The translations under genes were made by a program, and so were the position numbers. A DNA stretch of 41,664 bases, taken from the NCBI GenBank assembly GCA_945897365.1, contig CAMDFD010000022.1:1-41664 (forward strand). The letters run 5' to 3'. This document shows positions 32,356 through 40,624 of the stretch, piece by piece. The notes beneath the pieces are model-generated. The model did no database searches. It was not told where the DNA came from and saw nothing but the letters and a program-made list of their open reading frames with translations. The stretch's first letter is position 1. Every line of letters begins with the position of its first letter. The stretch comes from Bordetella parapertussis. GTDB lineage: Bacteria; Pseudomonadota; Gammaproteobacteria; Burkholderiales; Burkholderiaceae_B.

Positions 32356-33129
32356 TTATGAAATGCTTGATAAAAAGGCGATGAGCCTTTCGCTTTTTGA
32401 TGAACGTAAAACTTCCTTAGGCGTCCCTTCTTCAACAATTCTTCCGCTGTCCATGAATACGATTCGATCTGAAATCTGTTCAGCAAATCTGATTTCATGC
32501 GTCACAATCAACATTGTCGTGCCGGTTGTCGCGAGATCCGCGATCACTTTTAAAACTTCACTGACTAACTCAGGATCAAGCGAGGAGGTTGGCTCATCAA
32601 ACAAGATGACTTCTGGGTCCATTGCAAGCGCACGCGCAATCCCGACACGCTGTTGTTGTCCCCCTGATAGTTCTGAAGGATATGCATTCAGTTTTTCAGA
32701 TAAGCCCACTTGCGCCAGCACCTTCTCGGAAATTTCATGGGCTTGGTCTTTGGGTTTTCCCAGCACCTTGATTTGCCCAATCGAGACGTTGTCTCTGACT
32801 GTCAGGTGTGGCCACAGATTGAAGGATTGAAACACCATACCGACTTTGGCTCTCTGGCGGTTGATATCTGCCTCGGACTTAAAGAAAATGCCTTTTTCTG
32901 AGGCTTTCATTAATTCATCATTGAGGTATATCTCCCCCTCTTCGGGGATGACGAGGTGATTGATGCATCTCAATAGCGTACTTTTTCCGCAACCACTCGG
33001 TCCGATGATACTCACCACCTCTCCGGGTCGGACATTCAGGCTGACACCGTCGACAGCCTTTAAGTCACCAAATCTTTTCTTGATATTCTTGAGTTGCAGA
33101 ACGTATCGATCACTTTTATCGTCCTTCAT
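32356..33129 (-). CDS. polar amino-acid-type ABC transporter ATPase
   Basis: A 257-residue GlnQ/HisP-type ATPase. Walker A is GPSGCGKST, followed by LLRCINHL; the Q-loop is FQSFNLWPHLTV, the signature LSGGQQQRVGIARAL, Walker B VILFDEPTSSLDPE and switch His in IVTHEIRFA. It energises the two permeases encoded just upstream. ATG 33129 lies behind AAGGAG and GTAGGA; the TTG at 33153 adds eight non-conserved residues. Confidence 0.92.
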   Translation of the reverse strand: MKDDKSDRYVLQLKNIKKRFGDLKAVDGVSLNVRPGEVVSIIGPSGCGKSTLLRCINHLVIPEEGEIYLNDELMKASEKGIFFKSEADINRQRAKVGMVFQSFNLWPHLTVRDNVSIGQIKVLGKPKDQAHEISEKVLAQVGLSEKLNAYPSELSGGQQQRVGIARALAMDPEVILFDEPTSSLDPELVSEVLKVIADLATTGTTMLIVTHEIRFAEQISDRIVFMDSGRIVEEGTPKEVLRSSKSERLIAFLSSIS

Positions 33130-33160
33130 TCCTACTTCACTCCTTAAAGCCAATTCATGG

Positions 33161-33838
33161 CTATTGCAGACTTAGATTTTTGGGTTGAAGATATTTTTTG
33201 GCGAGGGACATCAAAGAAATCAGGGTACCGTTGATGCAAAGATACAGAAACGCTGCAAAAATGAGCGGCTCGGTGAAGCTATACGTTTCGTTCTGAACTC
33301 TCTGTGCCACCATGGTCAGCTCATGAACAGTGATCGTGGACAAAATTGCGGTGTCCTTAACCAAGGAGGCTGACTGGTTGATGAAGGGAGGGATCACATA
33401 GGGGGGAAGTTGCGGAAATACGATGTAGCGCAGTGTTTGAAAAGTTGACATGCCACCCGCCCGCGCAGCTTCGATCTGTCCTGCTGGCAGCGCGATGATG
33501 GCAGATCGAACAATTTCTGAAAAGTATGCGCTTGTGTAGAGGCTGAGTCCAAAAATTCCGACAACGTATGAAGGTAGTCGAACGTCGTAAAAGGGAAGTA
33601 GGTAATACAGCAAGAAGACTTGAATCGTAAAAGGGATATTTCTAAAAATCTCGAGATATACGATTGAAAAGTATCTAAGTACTAAAACATTGGATAGTCT
33701 GAAGAGTGCGATCAGAGTGCCAAGCGTGATCGCTAAGGGGATCGCAGACAGGCTGATGAGCACCGTTATTTTTAAGCCCTCAGCAAATAAGCCAAGGTTA
33801 CTCATGACAGCATTGCCGGTGACGCTGACGGTGTCCAT
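33161..33838 (-). CDS. amino-acid-type ABC transporter permease (second)
   Basis: A 225-residue HisM/GlnP-type permease with about five membrane segments. The EAA-type coupling loop is IEAARAGGMSTFQTLRYIVFPQ, and YLEIFRNIPFTIQVFLLYY is the usual N-terminal family motif. It should form a heterodimer with the preceding permease. Starts at GTG 33847 and ATG 33838 are both possible; the GTG would overlap the upstream stop codon, so translation is probably coupled. Confidence 0.9.
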   Translation of the reverse strand: MDTVSVTGNAVMSNLGLFAEGLKITVLISLSAIPLAITLGTLIALFRLSNVLVLRYFSIVYLEIFRNIPFTIQVFLLYYLLPFYDVRLPSYVVGIFGLSLYTSAYFSEIVRSAIIALPAGQIEAARAGGMSTFQTLRYIVFPQLPPYVIPPFINQSASLVKDTAILSTITVHELTMVAQRVQNETYSFTEPLIFAAFLYLCINGTLISLMSLAKKYLQPKNLSLQ

Positions 33839-33840
33839 GG

Positions 33841-34494
33841 TCAGCACCGTTTAGCCAGTCGCCGCTCAATCAGGGTACCTGTCTGACTGATGACGAAATT
33901 CACGATAAAAAATATCAATGCCGCTCCGATAAGCACCTCGAGAGGGCGGTAATTGCTTGAGTAAATAAGTTGAGCGGTTCTAAAGACCTCAACAATTGAA
34001 ATGAAAGCCAGTAAAGGCGTGCCTTTTAATAAGATCATGAACTCGTTAATGATTTGAGGTGTAATTTTGATCAGCACTTGAGGGATCACGATGTAGCGCC
34101 AAGTAGAGGCGATCGACATGCCAATTGCCTTGGCAGATTCGTATTGACCTCGCGCAATGGATGTGACGCCACCTCGCATCACTTCGTGCATGATCGCTGC
34201 GCTGTTTAAAACAAATGCGATCAGACCTGCCGCATAAGGGGGCAGAATCAGGCCTACGTTTGGTAACAAATAGTAAATAACAAAAATCTGAACAAGCAGT
34301 GGCGTTCCTCGTATATAAGTCACATAGGCGGTCAGGACAACATTGATTGCCACGATATTCAGGGCCCGCATTGCGGTGAGCAGCGATGCCAGAAGAATGC
34401 TGAGCGTGAGAGACAGCGCGGTAAAGTTAAAGGCGATGACCATACCCTTCGCAAGGTCGGGTATGGCCTTTATCGTGAAGTCAAGTTCAAGCAT
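33841..34494 (-). CDS. amino-acid-type ABC transporter permease (first)
   Basis: A 217-residue HisQ/GlnP-type permease with about five membrane segments. It shows YVTYIRGTPLLVQIFVIYYLLP, the typical motif of this family, and the coupling loop YESAKAIGMSIASTWRYIVIPQ. GAGGAAGC precedes its ATG. It lies 29 bp after the binding-protein gene and directly before the second permease. Confidence 0.91.
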   Translation of the reverse strand: MLELDFTIKAIPDLAKGMVIAFNFTALSLTLSILLASLLTAMRALNIVAINVVLTAYVTYIRGTPLLVQIFVIYYLLPNVGLILPPYAAGLIAFVLNSAAIMHEVMRGGVTSIARGQYESAKAIGMSIASTWRYIVIPQVLIKITPQIINEFMILLKGTPLLAFISIVEVFRTAQLIYSSNYRPLEVLIGAALIFFIVNFVISQTGTLIERRLAKRC

Positions 34495-34523
34495 GAGCTT
34501 CCTCTAGCGAGTGCTCGATTTGA

Positions 34524-35360
34524 TTACTTTGCGCCAGGTGGCAGGTAGCCTTCGAGTGGCAGATCCGCATTGGCCCCGAACCATCTTTGATGAATTTCAT
34601 TCATCTTGCCGTTCGTGATCATTTCTTTGATACCGACGTTAATGAGGTCCCGCAAAGCGGCATCTTCAGGCCGAGTGACCCATGCGTAATACGTTTTATC
34701 GCTGATACCACCGACTAATTTATAGACACCAGGTTTTTCCTTGATCATAGAATTCAAGGATGGCAAGTTGTGTACACCAAAGTCAACTTCTCCATTTGCG
34801 ACAGCTAAGTAAACCTCCGGAAAAGTGGTGTACAGCTTGATGGACTTGAGACCTGGTTTGCCCGATTGCTTGATCTTTGCGTCGTAATTTCTGAGTGCCT
34901 GCTCAGTACCTGAGCCAATCTGAGTAGCGCCTACCTTACCGTTTAAATCTTCAAGGTTATTGATCTTGCTGTTTTTTGCTTGCGTGATTGCAAATGTTGT
35001 CGCTTCTGAGATTGGCATGGTGAAGGCAAAATTAGCAGCACGGGCAGGCGTGATCGTCACGGAGGTTGCGACGAGGTCGTATCTTTTTGCACCAAGTCCG
35101 GGCAAGATGCCCTGCCATGGCAGGTTCGCTTGATCCAACTTGAAGCCATTTTTAGCAACGATATAGTCAAGGACGTCTTTTCCAAGACCAACGATTTTTC
35201 CATCTCTCATAAATTCGATCGGCGGCATGGCTGCTTCCGTGCCGACTTTCAATACATTGGTTTTCTTGATATCAGCAAGGGCATCGGCCGCTGCGTTGAA
35301 GCTGACCGTTGCACATACCGCCAAGGTCACCGCCATAAAAAACTTAGGTGCTTTCAACAT
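34524..35360 (-). CDS. amino-acid-type ABC transporter substrate-binding protein
   Basis: A 278-residue SBP_bac_3 protein (PF00497), first gene of the operon. A signal peptide ends near NAAADA (about residue 25). Landmarks are LKVGTEAAMPPIEF, GLGKDVLDYIVAKNG, LGAKRYDLVATSVTITPARA and LNGKVGATQIGSGTEQAL. It would deliver the operon's substrate, perhaps a guanidino compound given the ureohydrolase downstream. GAGGAG precedes the ATG. Confidence 0.91.
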   Translation of the reverse strand: MLKAPKFFMAVTLAVCATVSFNAAADALADIKKTNVLKVGTEAAMPPIEFMRDGKIVGLGKDVLDYIVAKNGFKLDQANLPWQGILPGLGAKRYDLVATSVTITPARAANFAFTMPISEATTFAITQAKNSKINNLEDLNGKVGATQIGSGTEQALRNYDAKIKQSGKPGLKSIKLYTTFPEVYLAVANGEVDFGVHNLPSLNSMIKEKPGVYKLVGGISDKTYYAWVTRPEDAALRDLINVGIKEMITNGKMNEIHQRWFGANADLPLEGYLPPGAK

Positions 35361-35675
35361 TGTGAACTCCTCAAAGGGACTGGACTACGTTAAGGGCAAG
35401 TACAACGATCCATCAAGAGCGTCCCATCGACATTTAACGACAGGGGGAATACATTCTTGTGCCGGCAAGAAGCATGCCGGTCCTTAGGAAAATAATCTTA
35501 AGGTGGAGAGGTTGTGGAGTCGATGAACGGCCTTATGCCTGAAGTTCCACAAAGAACCCATACTCCGTGTTGCTTTAATACTTAAAAAATCTGTGAAGCC
35601 TTGATCCGTTGCGACTGAAGTGCAGTAAACACGACCTATTTCATGAGGAAAAAAACTTAACAATGCAAACATTGA

Positions 35676-35704
35676 TTGACTTCATTAAACATCACTTTTA
35701 CTAT
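35676..35704 (+). promoter_or_regulatory. sigma-70-like promoter of the Bug-ligase arm
   Basis: TTGACT (35676-35681), a 17-base spacer and TACTAT (35699-35704). Transcription would start near 35711, inside the palindrome that begins at the end of the -10. The leader would be about 80 nt. Confidence 0.6.
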
Positions 35705-35723
35705 TTTGACTAGATGGTCAAAA
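35704..35723. promoter_or_regulatory. TetR-type operator, left copy
   Basis: TTTTGAC (35704-35710), six bases, then GTCAAAA (35717-35723): a perfect 7+7 palindrome covering the predicted start of transcription. Seventeen of its 20 bases equal those at 41327-41346, which overlap the tetR promoter and start codon. It is very probably bound by the TetR protein encoded at 40625-41338. Confidence 0.7.
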
Positions 35724-35790
35724 TTATTTCATCTTCTCCGGTTCTAATTTTCTACAACCGGCAACCGCATTCTTTTAGTTTGGGGTTCTC

Positions 35791-36759
35791 ATGAAAAATG
35801 TTGCTATTGCTGGTGTGTTGACCTTGTTATCGGTACTGGTGAGCCCCGCCACCGCGCAAAACTATCCCAATCAACCGGTGCGCATTGTCGTGCCCTACAC
35901 GCCGGGTGGACCCGTCGACTTTGTCGGACGCTCGGTGCAGCAAAAGCTTCAAGAAGGGTGGGGTCAGACGATTATTTTTGATAACCGCCCAGGTGCATCG
36001 GCCATGATCGGCTCGAGTTTTGTTGCGCGCGCAGCGCCTGATGGCTACACCCTTTTGATCGGGGGTGCGCAGACACACGCCATGAATGTGGCGACGGTGA
36101 AAAAGATGATGTATGACCCAGTGGCTGACTTCACTCCGATCTCCCAGTTGACCGGAACCAGCTGGGTGCTGGTGACACATCCTTCGCTTGGCGTAAAGAC
36201 TCCGACCGAACTGGTTGAGCTCATCAAAAAAAATCCAGGTAAGTATTCCTATGCCTCATCGGGTGTAGGCGGCGTTGCCCACCTCGGTTTTGAAATGTTG
36301 TCTTCTTCGCTTGGTCTGAAGTTGGAGCATGTCCCGTACAAGGGGACGAGTCAGGCGGTCAACGATGTAGTCGCGGGTCACACCCCTATGATGATGGGTG
36401 ACCAGTCGACGTTACTGCCACATATCAATTCGGGCCGATTGATCGCAATCGCTATGACGGGAGACAAACGTTCGACACTTGCGCCAACAGTACCGACGAT
36501 TGCTGAGTCTCTAGTGCCTGGTTTCAACGTTCAGTCGTGGCAAGGCCTATGGGGTCCTGTCGGAATGGATCCAAAGTTAGCCCAGCGTTTGAATGAGGAT
36601 TTTAAAAAAGCGTTGCAAACGCCTGAAGTGGTCGCACAGTTGAGAGCCTCAGGCTACGAGCCAGTGGCCTCGAGTATTCCTGACTTTAAAAAATTCATCG
36701 ACTCAGAAATCAAGCGATGGACAACAGGTGCAAAAGCCGCTGGCATTGAGCCTCAATAG
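35791..36759 (+). CDS. Bug-family tripartite tricarboxylate transporter receptor
   Basis: A 322-residue periplasmic Bug protein. The signal peptide ends near SPATAQ (residue 23). Family motifs are VRIVVPYTPGGPVDFVGR, IFDNRPGASAMIGSSFVARAAPDGYTLLIGG, YASSGVGGVAHLGFEML, VPYKGTSQAVNDVVAGH and the C-terminal IDSEIKRWTTGAKAAGIEPQ. It is the first gene of the arm controlled by the palindrome at 35704 and would capture the carboxylate that the downstream CoA ligase activates (inference). Confidence 0.92.
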   Translation: MKNVAIAGVLTLLSVLVSPATAQNYPNQPVRIVVPYTPGGPVDFVGRSVQQKLQEGWGQTIIFDNRPGASAMIGSSFVARAAPDGYTLLIGGAQTHAMNVATVKKMMYDPVADFTPISQLTGTSWVLVTHPSLGVKTPTELVELIKKNPGKYSYASSGVGGVAHLGFEMLSSSLGLKLEHVPYKGTSQAVNDVVAGHTPMMMGDQSTLLPHINSGRLIAIAMTGDKRSTLAPTVPTIAESLVPGFNVQSWQGLWGPVGMDPKLAQRLNEDFKKALQTPEVVAQLRASGYEPVASSIPDFKKFIDSEIKRWTTGAKAAGIEPQ

Positions 36760-36803
36760 TTGTTGATAGCCCCACGTTGGAATCACACTGTTAGGGAAGC
36801 ACA

Positions 36804-37685
36804 ATGCCGTTACATGGATTTACGCCTTCTTTGCACCAAGTCACCGTCTTGCAAGGCGTTCTGGCGTCCGTGAAGCGAACGCCAGAAAAAATAGCCATCA
36901 CAGAAAATGGCTATAGCCTCACCTATGAAGAACTACGTATTGCAATCACTGCCAAGGATGTACAACGCCACCTGGCAATGTGGCCTGCAGTGCGGACTAA
37001 AATCCTTGTTCAACTTCTCGCGAAAGCGTATGCCTCAGGCACGGGTTTTGATGAAAGCAGGATTTTTTTAGACCCATCTCAACCCGCATCTCAGCCCGCA
37101 TTGCAACCCGCATCGCAATCAGCGCCTCAACCCTTGTCTGAGCGGGTAACTGTATTACGCTTGCTCAGTGCTGCGGTGTCTCATGGTGTGTTTAGCAAGG
37201 ATATCGTCTCAGGTGTTCCGTTGCCCTTAACCGCTTGGACGGGCGTCGTGGCAGCGCTTTTGCCCTTGTGGCTGGGTGGCACCCTGCATCTATTCAATCC
37301 GGGAGACATGTCCGTGATAGTCGAGGCGGTCAGCTCCGGTCGTGTCAACCAACTCTGGTTAGGTGAGGCGGAATTTTGCGCACTGAGCATGCATGCGAAT
37401 ACGCCACTCACCACGCTCAACCCACCCGCGGCAAGTTTTAGGCTAGCGGTGTGTGAGGGGCTGCCCTCGGAGACTGTAGGGTCGACGCTCCTTGCTTGGC
37501 TCGGGAAAAATCGTGTCACGGCTGAGACGGGTACAGAAGCGTCTGGAACACTCAGGCGTCACCCTGGACTTGAGAGTCAAGGTGAGCCCTGCGTGGGCGT
37601 CATATTTTCACCTCATGGGATGGTCGCGAGCTTGACGACAACCCCTGCTACACCTGCGTGGAGAAGCGCTCTCAATGCTGAATGA
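36804..37685 (+). CDS. degenerate acyl-CoA-synthetase-like protein, probably non-catalytic
   Basis: A 293-residue protein. Residues 15-47 (GVLASVKRTPEKIAITENGY..TYEELR) match the N-terminus of AMP-binding enzymes. The segment around ALLPLWLGGTLHLFNPGD..VIVEAV..GRVNQLWL resembles their middle region. The ATP-binding motif SSGTTGLPKG, the YGxTE motif and the C-terminal lysine domain are all missing. A 12-bp repeat gives a PASQPALQ-type low-complexity stretch. RBS AGGGAAG is present and the frame is intact. Its end overlaps the true ligase by 11 bp, so it is probably kept under coupling or is a decaying paralogue. Confidence 0.6.
   Translation: MPLHGFTPSLHQVTVLQGVLASVKRTPEKIAITENGYSLTYEELRIAITAKDVQRHLAMWPAVRTKILVQLLAKAYASGTGFDESRIFLDPSQPASQPALQPASQSAPQPLSERVTVLRLLSAAVSHGVFSKDIVSGVPLPLTAWTGVVAALLPLWLGGTLHLFNPGDMSVIVEAVSSGRVNQLWLGEAEFCALSMHANTPLTTLNPPAASFRLAVCEGLPSETVGSTLLAWLGKNRVTAETGTEASGTLRRHPGLESQGEPCVGVIFSPHGMVASLTTTPATPAWRSALNAE
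37080..37133. repeat. 12-bp tandem repeat inside the degenerate ligase gene
   Basis: Four units, CAACCCGCATCT, CAGCCCGCATTG, CAACCCGCATCG and CAATCAGCGCCT, plus a partial CAACCC. In frame they encode QPAS/QPAL/QPAS/QSAP. Confidence 0.9.
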
Positions 37686-39240
37686 CGCTAAGAAGCCTGT
37701 CGATCAGCGAGGACCGGGTCTGACGATTATTGATGGGATTCGTGCTTCTGCGAGGGCGCGACCAGAACGCATTGCCTTGACAATCGGAGAGGAGCAACTC
37801 AGTTACCGCAGGCTGATGGATCGCATTGATCGCGTCGCGTCCGGTGCGATGCATGACTTGAAATTACAGCCTGGTGACCGCATCGCGATTGCACTCCCCA
37901 ATTGTTTGCCTTACCTAGAAATCGTGGCGGGCTTTGCGGCGGTCGGCGTCCTATGCGCCATGTTTCCGCCCATGGCGATTGCCAGCGAAGTTCGCTTTAT
38001 CGTTGAAGATTGCGCGCCTCGTTTGGTCGTCTGCCACGTTAGCAACGAGCATGAAGTGCGTGCTGGCGCAGCCGGGAACGTGGACACGATACTGGTGGTG
38101 GGACGGGGAGGCGTCGACAGCTATGAACAGTGGCTGGAGCAGGCCAAGCCCGCCCAGTCTTTTCCGCTTGTCGCGGAAACCGATATTTTTTCCATTTCTT
38201 ATAGCTCTGGCACCACCGGTCTACCAAAGGGTATCCTGCTGTCACACCGATCGAGAATATTGACCGCCTTTGTTGCTGCCGCGGAATATCGTTCTTTTGG
38301 TCCTGATTCGCGGATGCTTGTCAGCACACCGGTGTTTCACGGAGCAGGATTTCTAAACCTGCTCGCACCCCTCTGGTTCGGGGGTGAGGCCTTCATTCTG
38401 CCTCAGTTCAATATCGAGACGTTACTCGGACTCATTTCCCGTCACCGCATTACCAAAGCCCATATGGTGCCTGCGCATTTTTCTGCTTACTTCGCCCTCT
38501 CGGAGCAGGAACGCGCGCGTTTCGATGTTTCCTCCTTACGCTGTATTGTTTCCGGTACGGCACCTCTCGCACAATCGATTAAAAGTCGGATTGTCGAGAG
38601 TTTTGGTCCTGATGTGCTGCATGAGCGTTACGGCTCTACAGAAGCCGCTTTAGTGACCAACCTGCGACCCGAAGATCAGTTACGCAAAATAGCCTGTGTG
38701 GGAAATACCTTTGCCTCGGTTGAGGTGGAAATACGCGATTCTGAAGATCAGGTAGTCGCCCCAGGTGAGACGGGAGAGCTTTGGAGCCGCTCGCCGCTTA
38801 TGTTTTCTGGCTATTGGAATCGGCCTGAGTTAGAAGCAAGCACCGTACGCAAAGGCTGGGTGTCGGCGGGTGACATGGCCAGGCGCGATGACGAAGGCTA
38901 TATCTATCTTGTCGACCGTAAGAACGACATGATTATTACGGGTGGCGAAAACGTCTACCCAAGGGAGATCGAGGAAGTGTTGATGCAACATCCTGCTGTG
39001 GCGGAAGCGGCTGTTGTCGGAATGCCCCATGAGTATTGGGGGGATGCCATCACTGCCTTTGTGCACCTTAGGGGTGGCGCGACCCTCTCCGAAGTAGAGC
39101 TGCGCGACCATTGCGCGTTGCATTTGGCGCGCTGGAAAATTCCGAAGCGGATTTCGATTGGAGGACCCTTGCCACGCAGCTCCATGGGCAAAATTCTGAG
39201 ACGCGAAGTCAAGAGCGCCGCGCTCAAAGGCCTGCGATAA
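37675..39240 (+). CDS. AMP-dependent acyl-CoA ligase
   Basis: A 521-residue member of the ANL superfamily, which adenylates a carboxylic acid and transfers it to CoA. The P-loop YSSGTTGLPKG is at 176-186. HERYGSTEAALV is motif A5, GWVSAGDMARRDDEGYIYLVDRKNDMIITGGENVYPREIEE covers A7-A8, and SSMGKILRREV contains the catalytic lysine near 509. The acid is unknown. ATG 37675 overlaps the previous gene and has GGAGAAG about 9 nt upstream. With the Bug receptor and the MaoC/RidA arm it probably forms one catabolic route. Confidence 0.9.
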   Translation: MLNDAKKPVDQRGPGLTIIDGIRASARARPERIALTIGEEQLSYRRLMDRIDRVASGAMHDLKLQPGDRIAIALPNCLPYLEIVAGFAAVGVLCAMFPPMAIASEVRFIVEDCAPRLVVCHVSNEHEVRAGAAGNVDTILVVGRGGVDSYEQWLEQAKPAQSFPLVAETDIFSISYSSGTTGLPKGILLSHRSRILTAFVAAAEYRSFGPDSRMLVSTPVFHGAGFLNLLAPLWFGGEAFILPQFNIETLLGLISRHRITKAHMVPAHFSAYFALSEQERARFDVSSLRCIVSGTAPLAQSIKSRIVESFGPDVLHERYGSTEAALVTNLRPEDQLRKIACVGNTFASVEVEIRDSEDQVVAPGETGELWSRSPLMFSGYWNRPELEASTVRKGWVSAGDMARRDDEGYIYLVDRKNDMIITGGENVYPREIEEVLMQHPAVAEAAVVGMPHEYWGDAITAFVHLRGGATLSEVELRDHCALHLARWKIPKRISIGGPLPRSSMGKILRREVKSAALKGLR

Positions 39241-39248
39241 CGTCAGAT

Positions 39249-39262
39249 ACGCGCTCTCGCGT
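39249..39262. terminator. small hairpin in the convergent gap, possible bidirectional terminator
   Basis: ACGCG-CTCT-CGCGT lies in the 33-bp gap between the convergent ligase and MaoC genes. It lacks a clear T-run, so the call is weak. Confidence 0.3.
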
Positions 39263-39273
39263 GGTGTTTACCG

Positions 39274-39720
39274 CTACATGCCCACACGACAACGCACGAG
39301 AACGTGTTTGTCGTTTTGAAAAACCTCATGGTTCAGTTGGTTGTAGACATGGTCTCGAAAGAGGATCAAACCCTGCCCCGGTGATGAGGTCAGTCTTTTC
39401 TGGAGAACCTCGACTTCAGTGCGAAGCGTATCCCCCGGATGGACAGGCTGGAGGAATTTGGCGCTATCGAGCCCAATAAGCGCCACGATGCTGTCTTTGA
39501 AAAGATCTCCAGTCATCGCTGTTGAAAACGACATGACAAGATGGCTCGGGCACAGCCGACTCGGCAGTCCACGCGCTTGTGCGACTGCGTTGTCGAGAAA
39601 CAAAGGTACTTCGTACCCCACCAATTTACAAAAGGCTTCGTGATCTGCATCCGTGATGGTGCGCGTGCGCGTCGGATAGCGTGCGCCCACCTCAAAGTCT
39701 TCGTAAAAGCGGCTAGTCAT
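39274..39720 (-). CDS. MaoC-like hot-dog-fold dehydratase/thioesterase family protein (distal)
   Basis: A 148-residue hot-dog-fold protein. MTSRFYEDFEVGARYPT..RTITDADHEAF is the usual start of MaoC-like hydratases, and PVHPGDTLRTEVEVL lies in the second half. The canonical hydratase motif GDxNPxH is not obvious: the corresponding segment is VGYEVPLFLDNAVAQ, so its activity is uncertain. ATG 39720 with AAGGG upstream is preferred to 39732. It slightly overlaps the RidA gene and is last in the tetR operon. Confidence 0.8.
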   Translation of the reverse strand: MTSRFYEDFEVGARYPTRTRTITDADHEAFCKLVGYEVPLFLDNAVAQARGLPSRLCPSHLVMSFSTAMTGDLFKDSIVALIGLDSAKFLQPVHPGDTLRTEVEVLQKRLTSSPGQGLILFRDHVYNQLNHEVFQNDKHVLVRCRVGM

Positions 39721-40120
39721 CTGACCCTTCACGCAGCACAGCCACAGCTGATATTTCTATCAGCGCGTCCTTGCGTATGAGTGCTGCTACAAAGACACCT
39801 GCCGCTGCGGGAGTTGCTGATTTTAAAAATTCGCGTCGTACCGCCGCAGTATTTTTGTAGTTTTCAGCCGTGATGACAAACTCGTGTGTGGAGACGATGT
39901 CTTCGCAGGAGCCCCCCACCGAATTCAGGATTTTCTCGAACTTTCTATAGATCTGTCGCGTCTGCTCGACGATGTCACCGGGTGCCGTGATGACGCCATT
40001 ATCATCCGTACCAGTCGTCCCGGAAAACCAGATGGTGTTGCCCACCCGCAGCGCAGGGGCGTAGGTGTAGTGCGCCGGCCAAGGTTTGCCGGCAGTCAGT
40101 GCGGTACGGGTATCAGACAT
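39713..40120 (-). CDS. RidA/YjgF-family protein
   Basis: A 135-residue protein of the RidA superfamily. RidA deaminates reactive enamine/imine intermediates; many operon-linked relatives have specialised roles. Landmarks are YAPALRVGNTIWFSGTTG, DIVEQTRQIYRKFEKILNSVGGS and KDALIEISAVAV. I cannot place the arginine required in canonical RidA (the segment reads FVAALIRKDAL), so it may not be a standard deaminase. ATG 40120 with GGGAG about 7 nt upstream is preferred. It lies between two MaoC-like genes. Confidence 0.82.
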   Translation of the reverse strand: MSDTRTALTAGKPWPAHYTYAPALRVGNTIWFSGTTGTDDNGVITAPGDIVEQTRQIYRKFEKILNSVGGSCEDIVSTHEFVITAENYKNTAAVRREFLKSATPAAAGVFVAALIRKDALIEISAVAVLREGSDD

Positions 40121-40136
40121 CATTTGCTCCCAGTGC

Positions 40137-40553
40137 TTATTTTTGAGGAAGAACGCGATAAATATGGAAACCCTCAAGCACCTTATTTCCGTGCTGATTG
40201 ATCAAGTTTGTTTGAAAACGGTAAAACTGCCGATGCTCTTCATGCCATATTTTTTCAAGCGTGAAGTGTGGCTTTAAGGTGTCGCCGACAAAGGCAGGCG
40301 CGAGAAAATTGGACCCTTGCTCTACAAACGTGAAACCGTTGATTTCCTCACGTAAGGTTGTAGCTCCTAGCGCTGCGATTGACACCAATAAAAGACCATG
40401 TGCGAGAGGCCTGCCAAAATGGCTTTGTTTGGCGTATTCGATATCGTAATGAATCGGATGTACATCGCCTGAAATGCCTGAAAAAAACAGAAAATGGGCA
40501 TCTGTGAGCGTTTTAGAAGGGCCGTAAAAGGTATCGCCGAGCTTGAGTTCCAT
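40137..40553 (-). CDS. MaoC-family enoyl-CoA hydratase-like protein (proximal)
   Basis: A 138-residue MaoC-like protein with the hydratase-2 type motif ISGDVHPIHYDIEYAKQSHF: Asp and His sit in the expected spacing, followed by GRPLAHGLLL. It starts MELKLGDTFYG, as family members do, so I take ATG 40553; the open frame reaches 40604. It probably hydrates an enoyl-CoA made from the product of the ligase. It is the second gene of the tetR operon. Confidence 0.85.
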   Translation of the reverse strand: MELKLGDTFYGPSKTLTDAHFLFFSGISGDVHPIHYDIEYAKQSHFGRPLAHGLLLVSIAALGATTLREEINGFTFVEQGSNFLAPAFVGDTLKPHFTLEKIWHEEHRQFYRFQTNLINQHGNKVLEGFHIYRVLPQK

Positions 40554-40624
40554 GAGATCCGTCTTTGCAGTTGAATGTGTATATAAGTTTTCAGGCGTGA
40601 GCAAGAGTGAGGTCAGGAGTGAGG

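Larger units (their letters stand above)
35361..35790. other. divergent control region between the two operons
   Basis: No gene is supported. It contains an inverted repeat CCGGCA-N7-TGCCGG (35462-35480), about 100 bp upstream of the minus-strand binding-protein gene, and at the right the promoter and palindrome of the plus-strand arm (35676-35723). Confidence 0.6.

Noticed and set aside
35484..35672. 62-codon minus-strand ORF in the divergent control region
   Set aside because: It has no recognisable motif, no good ribosome site and lies over promoter sequence.
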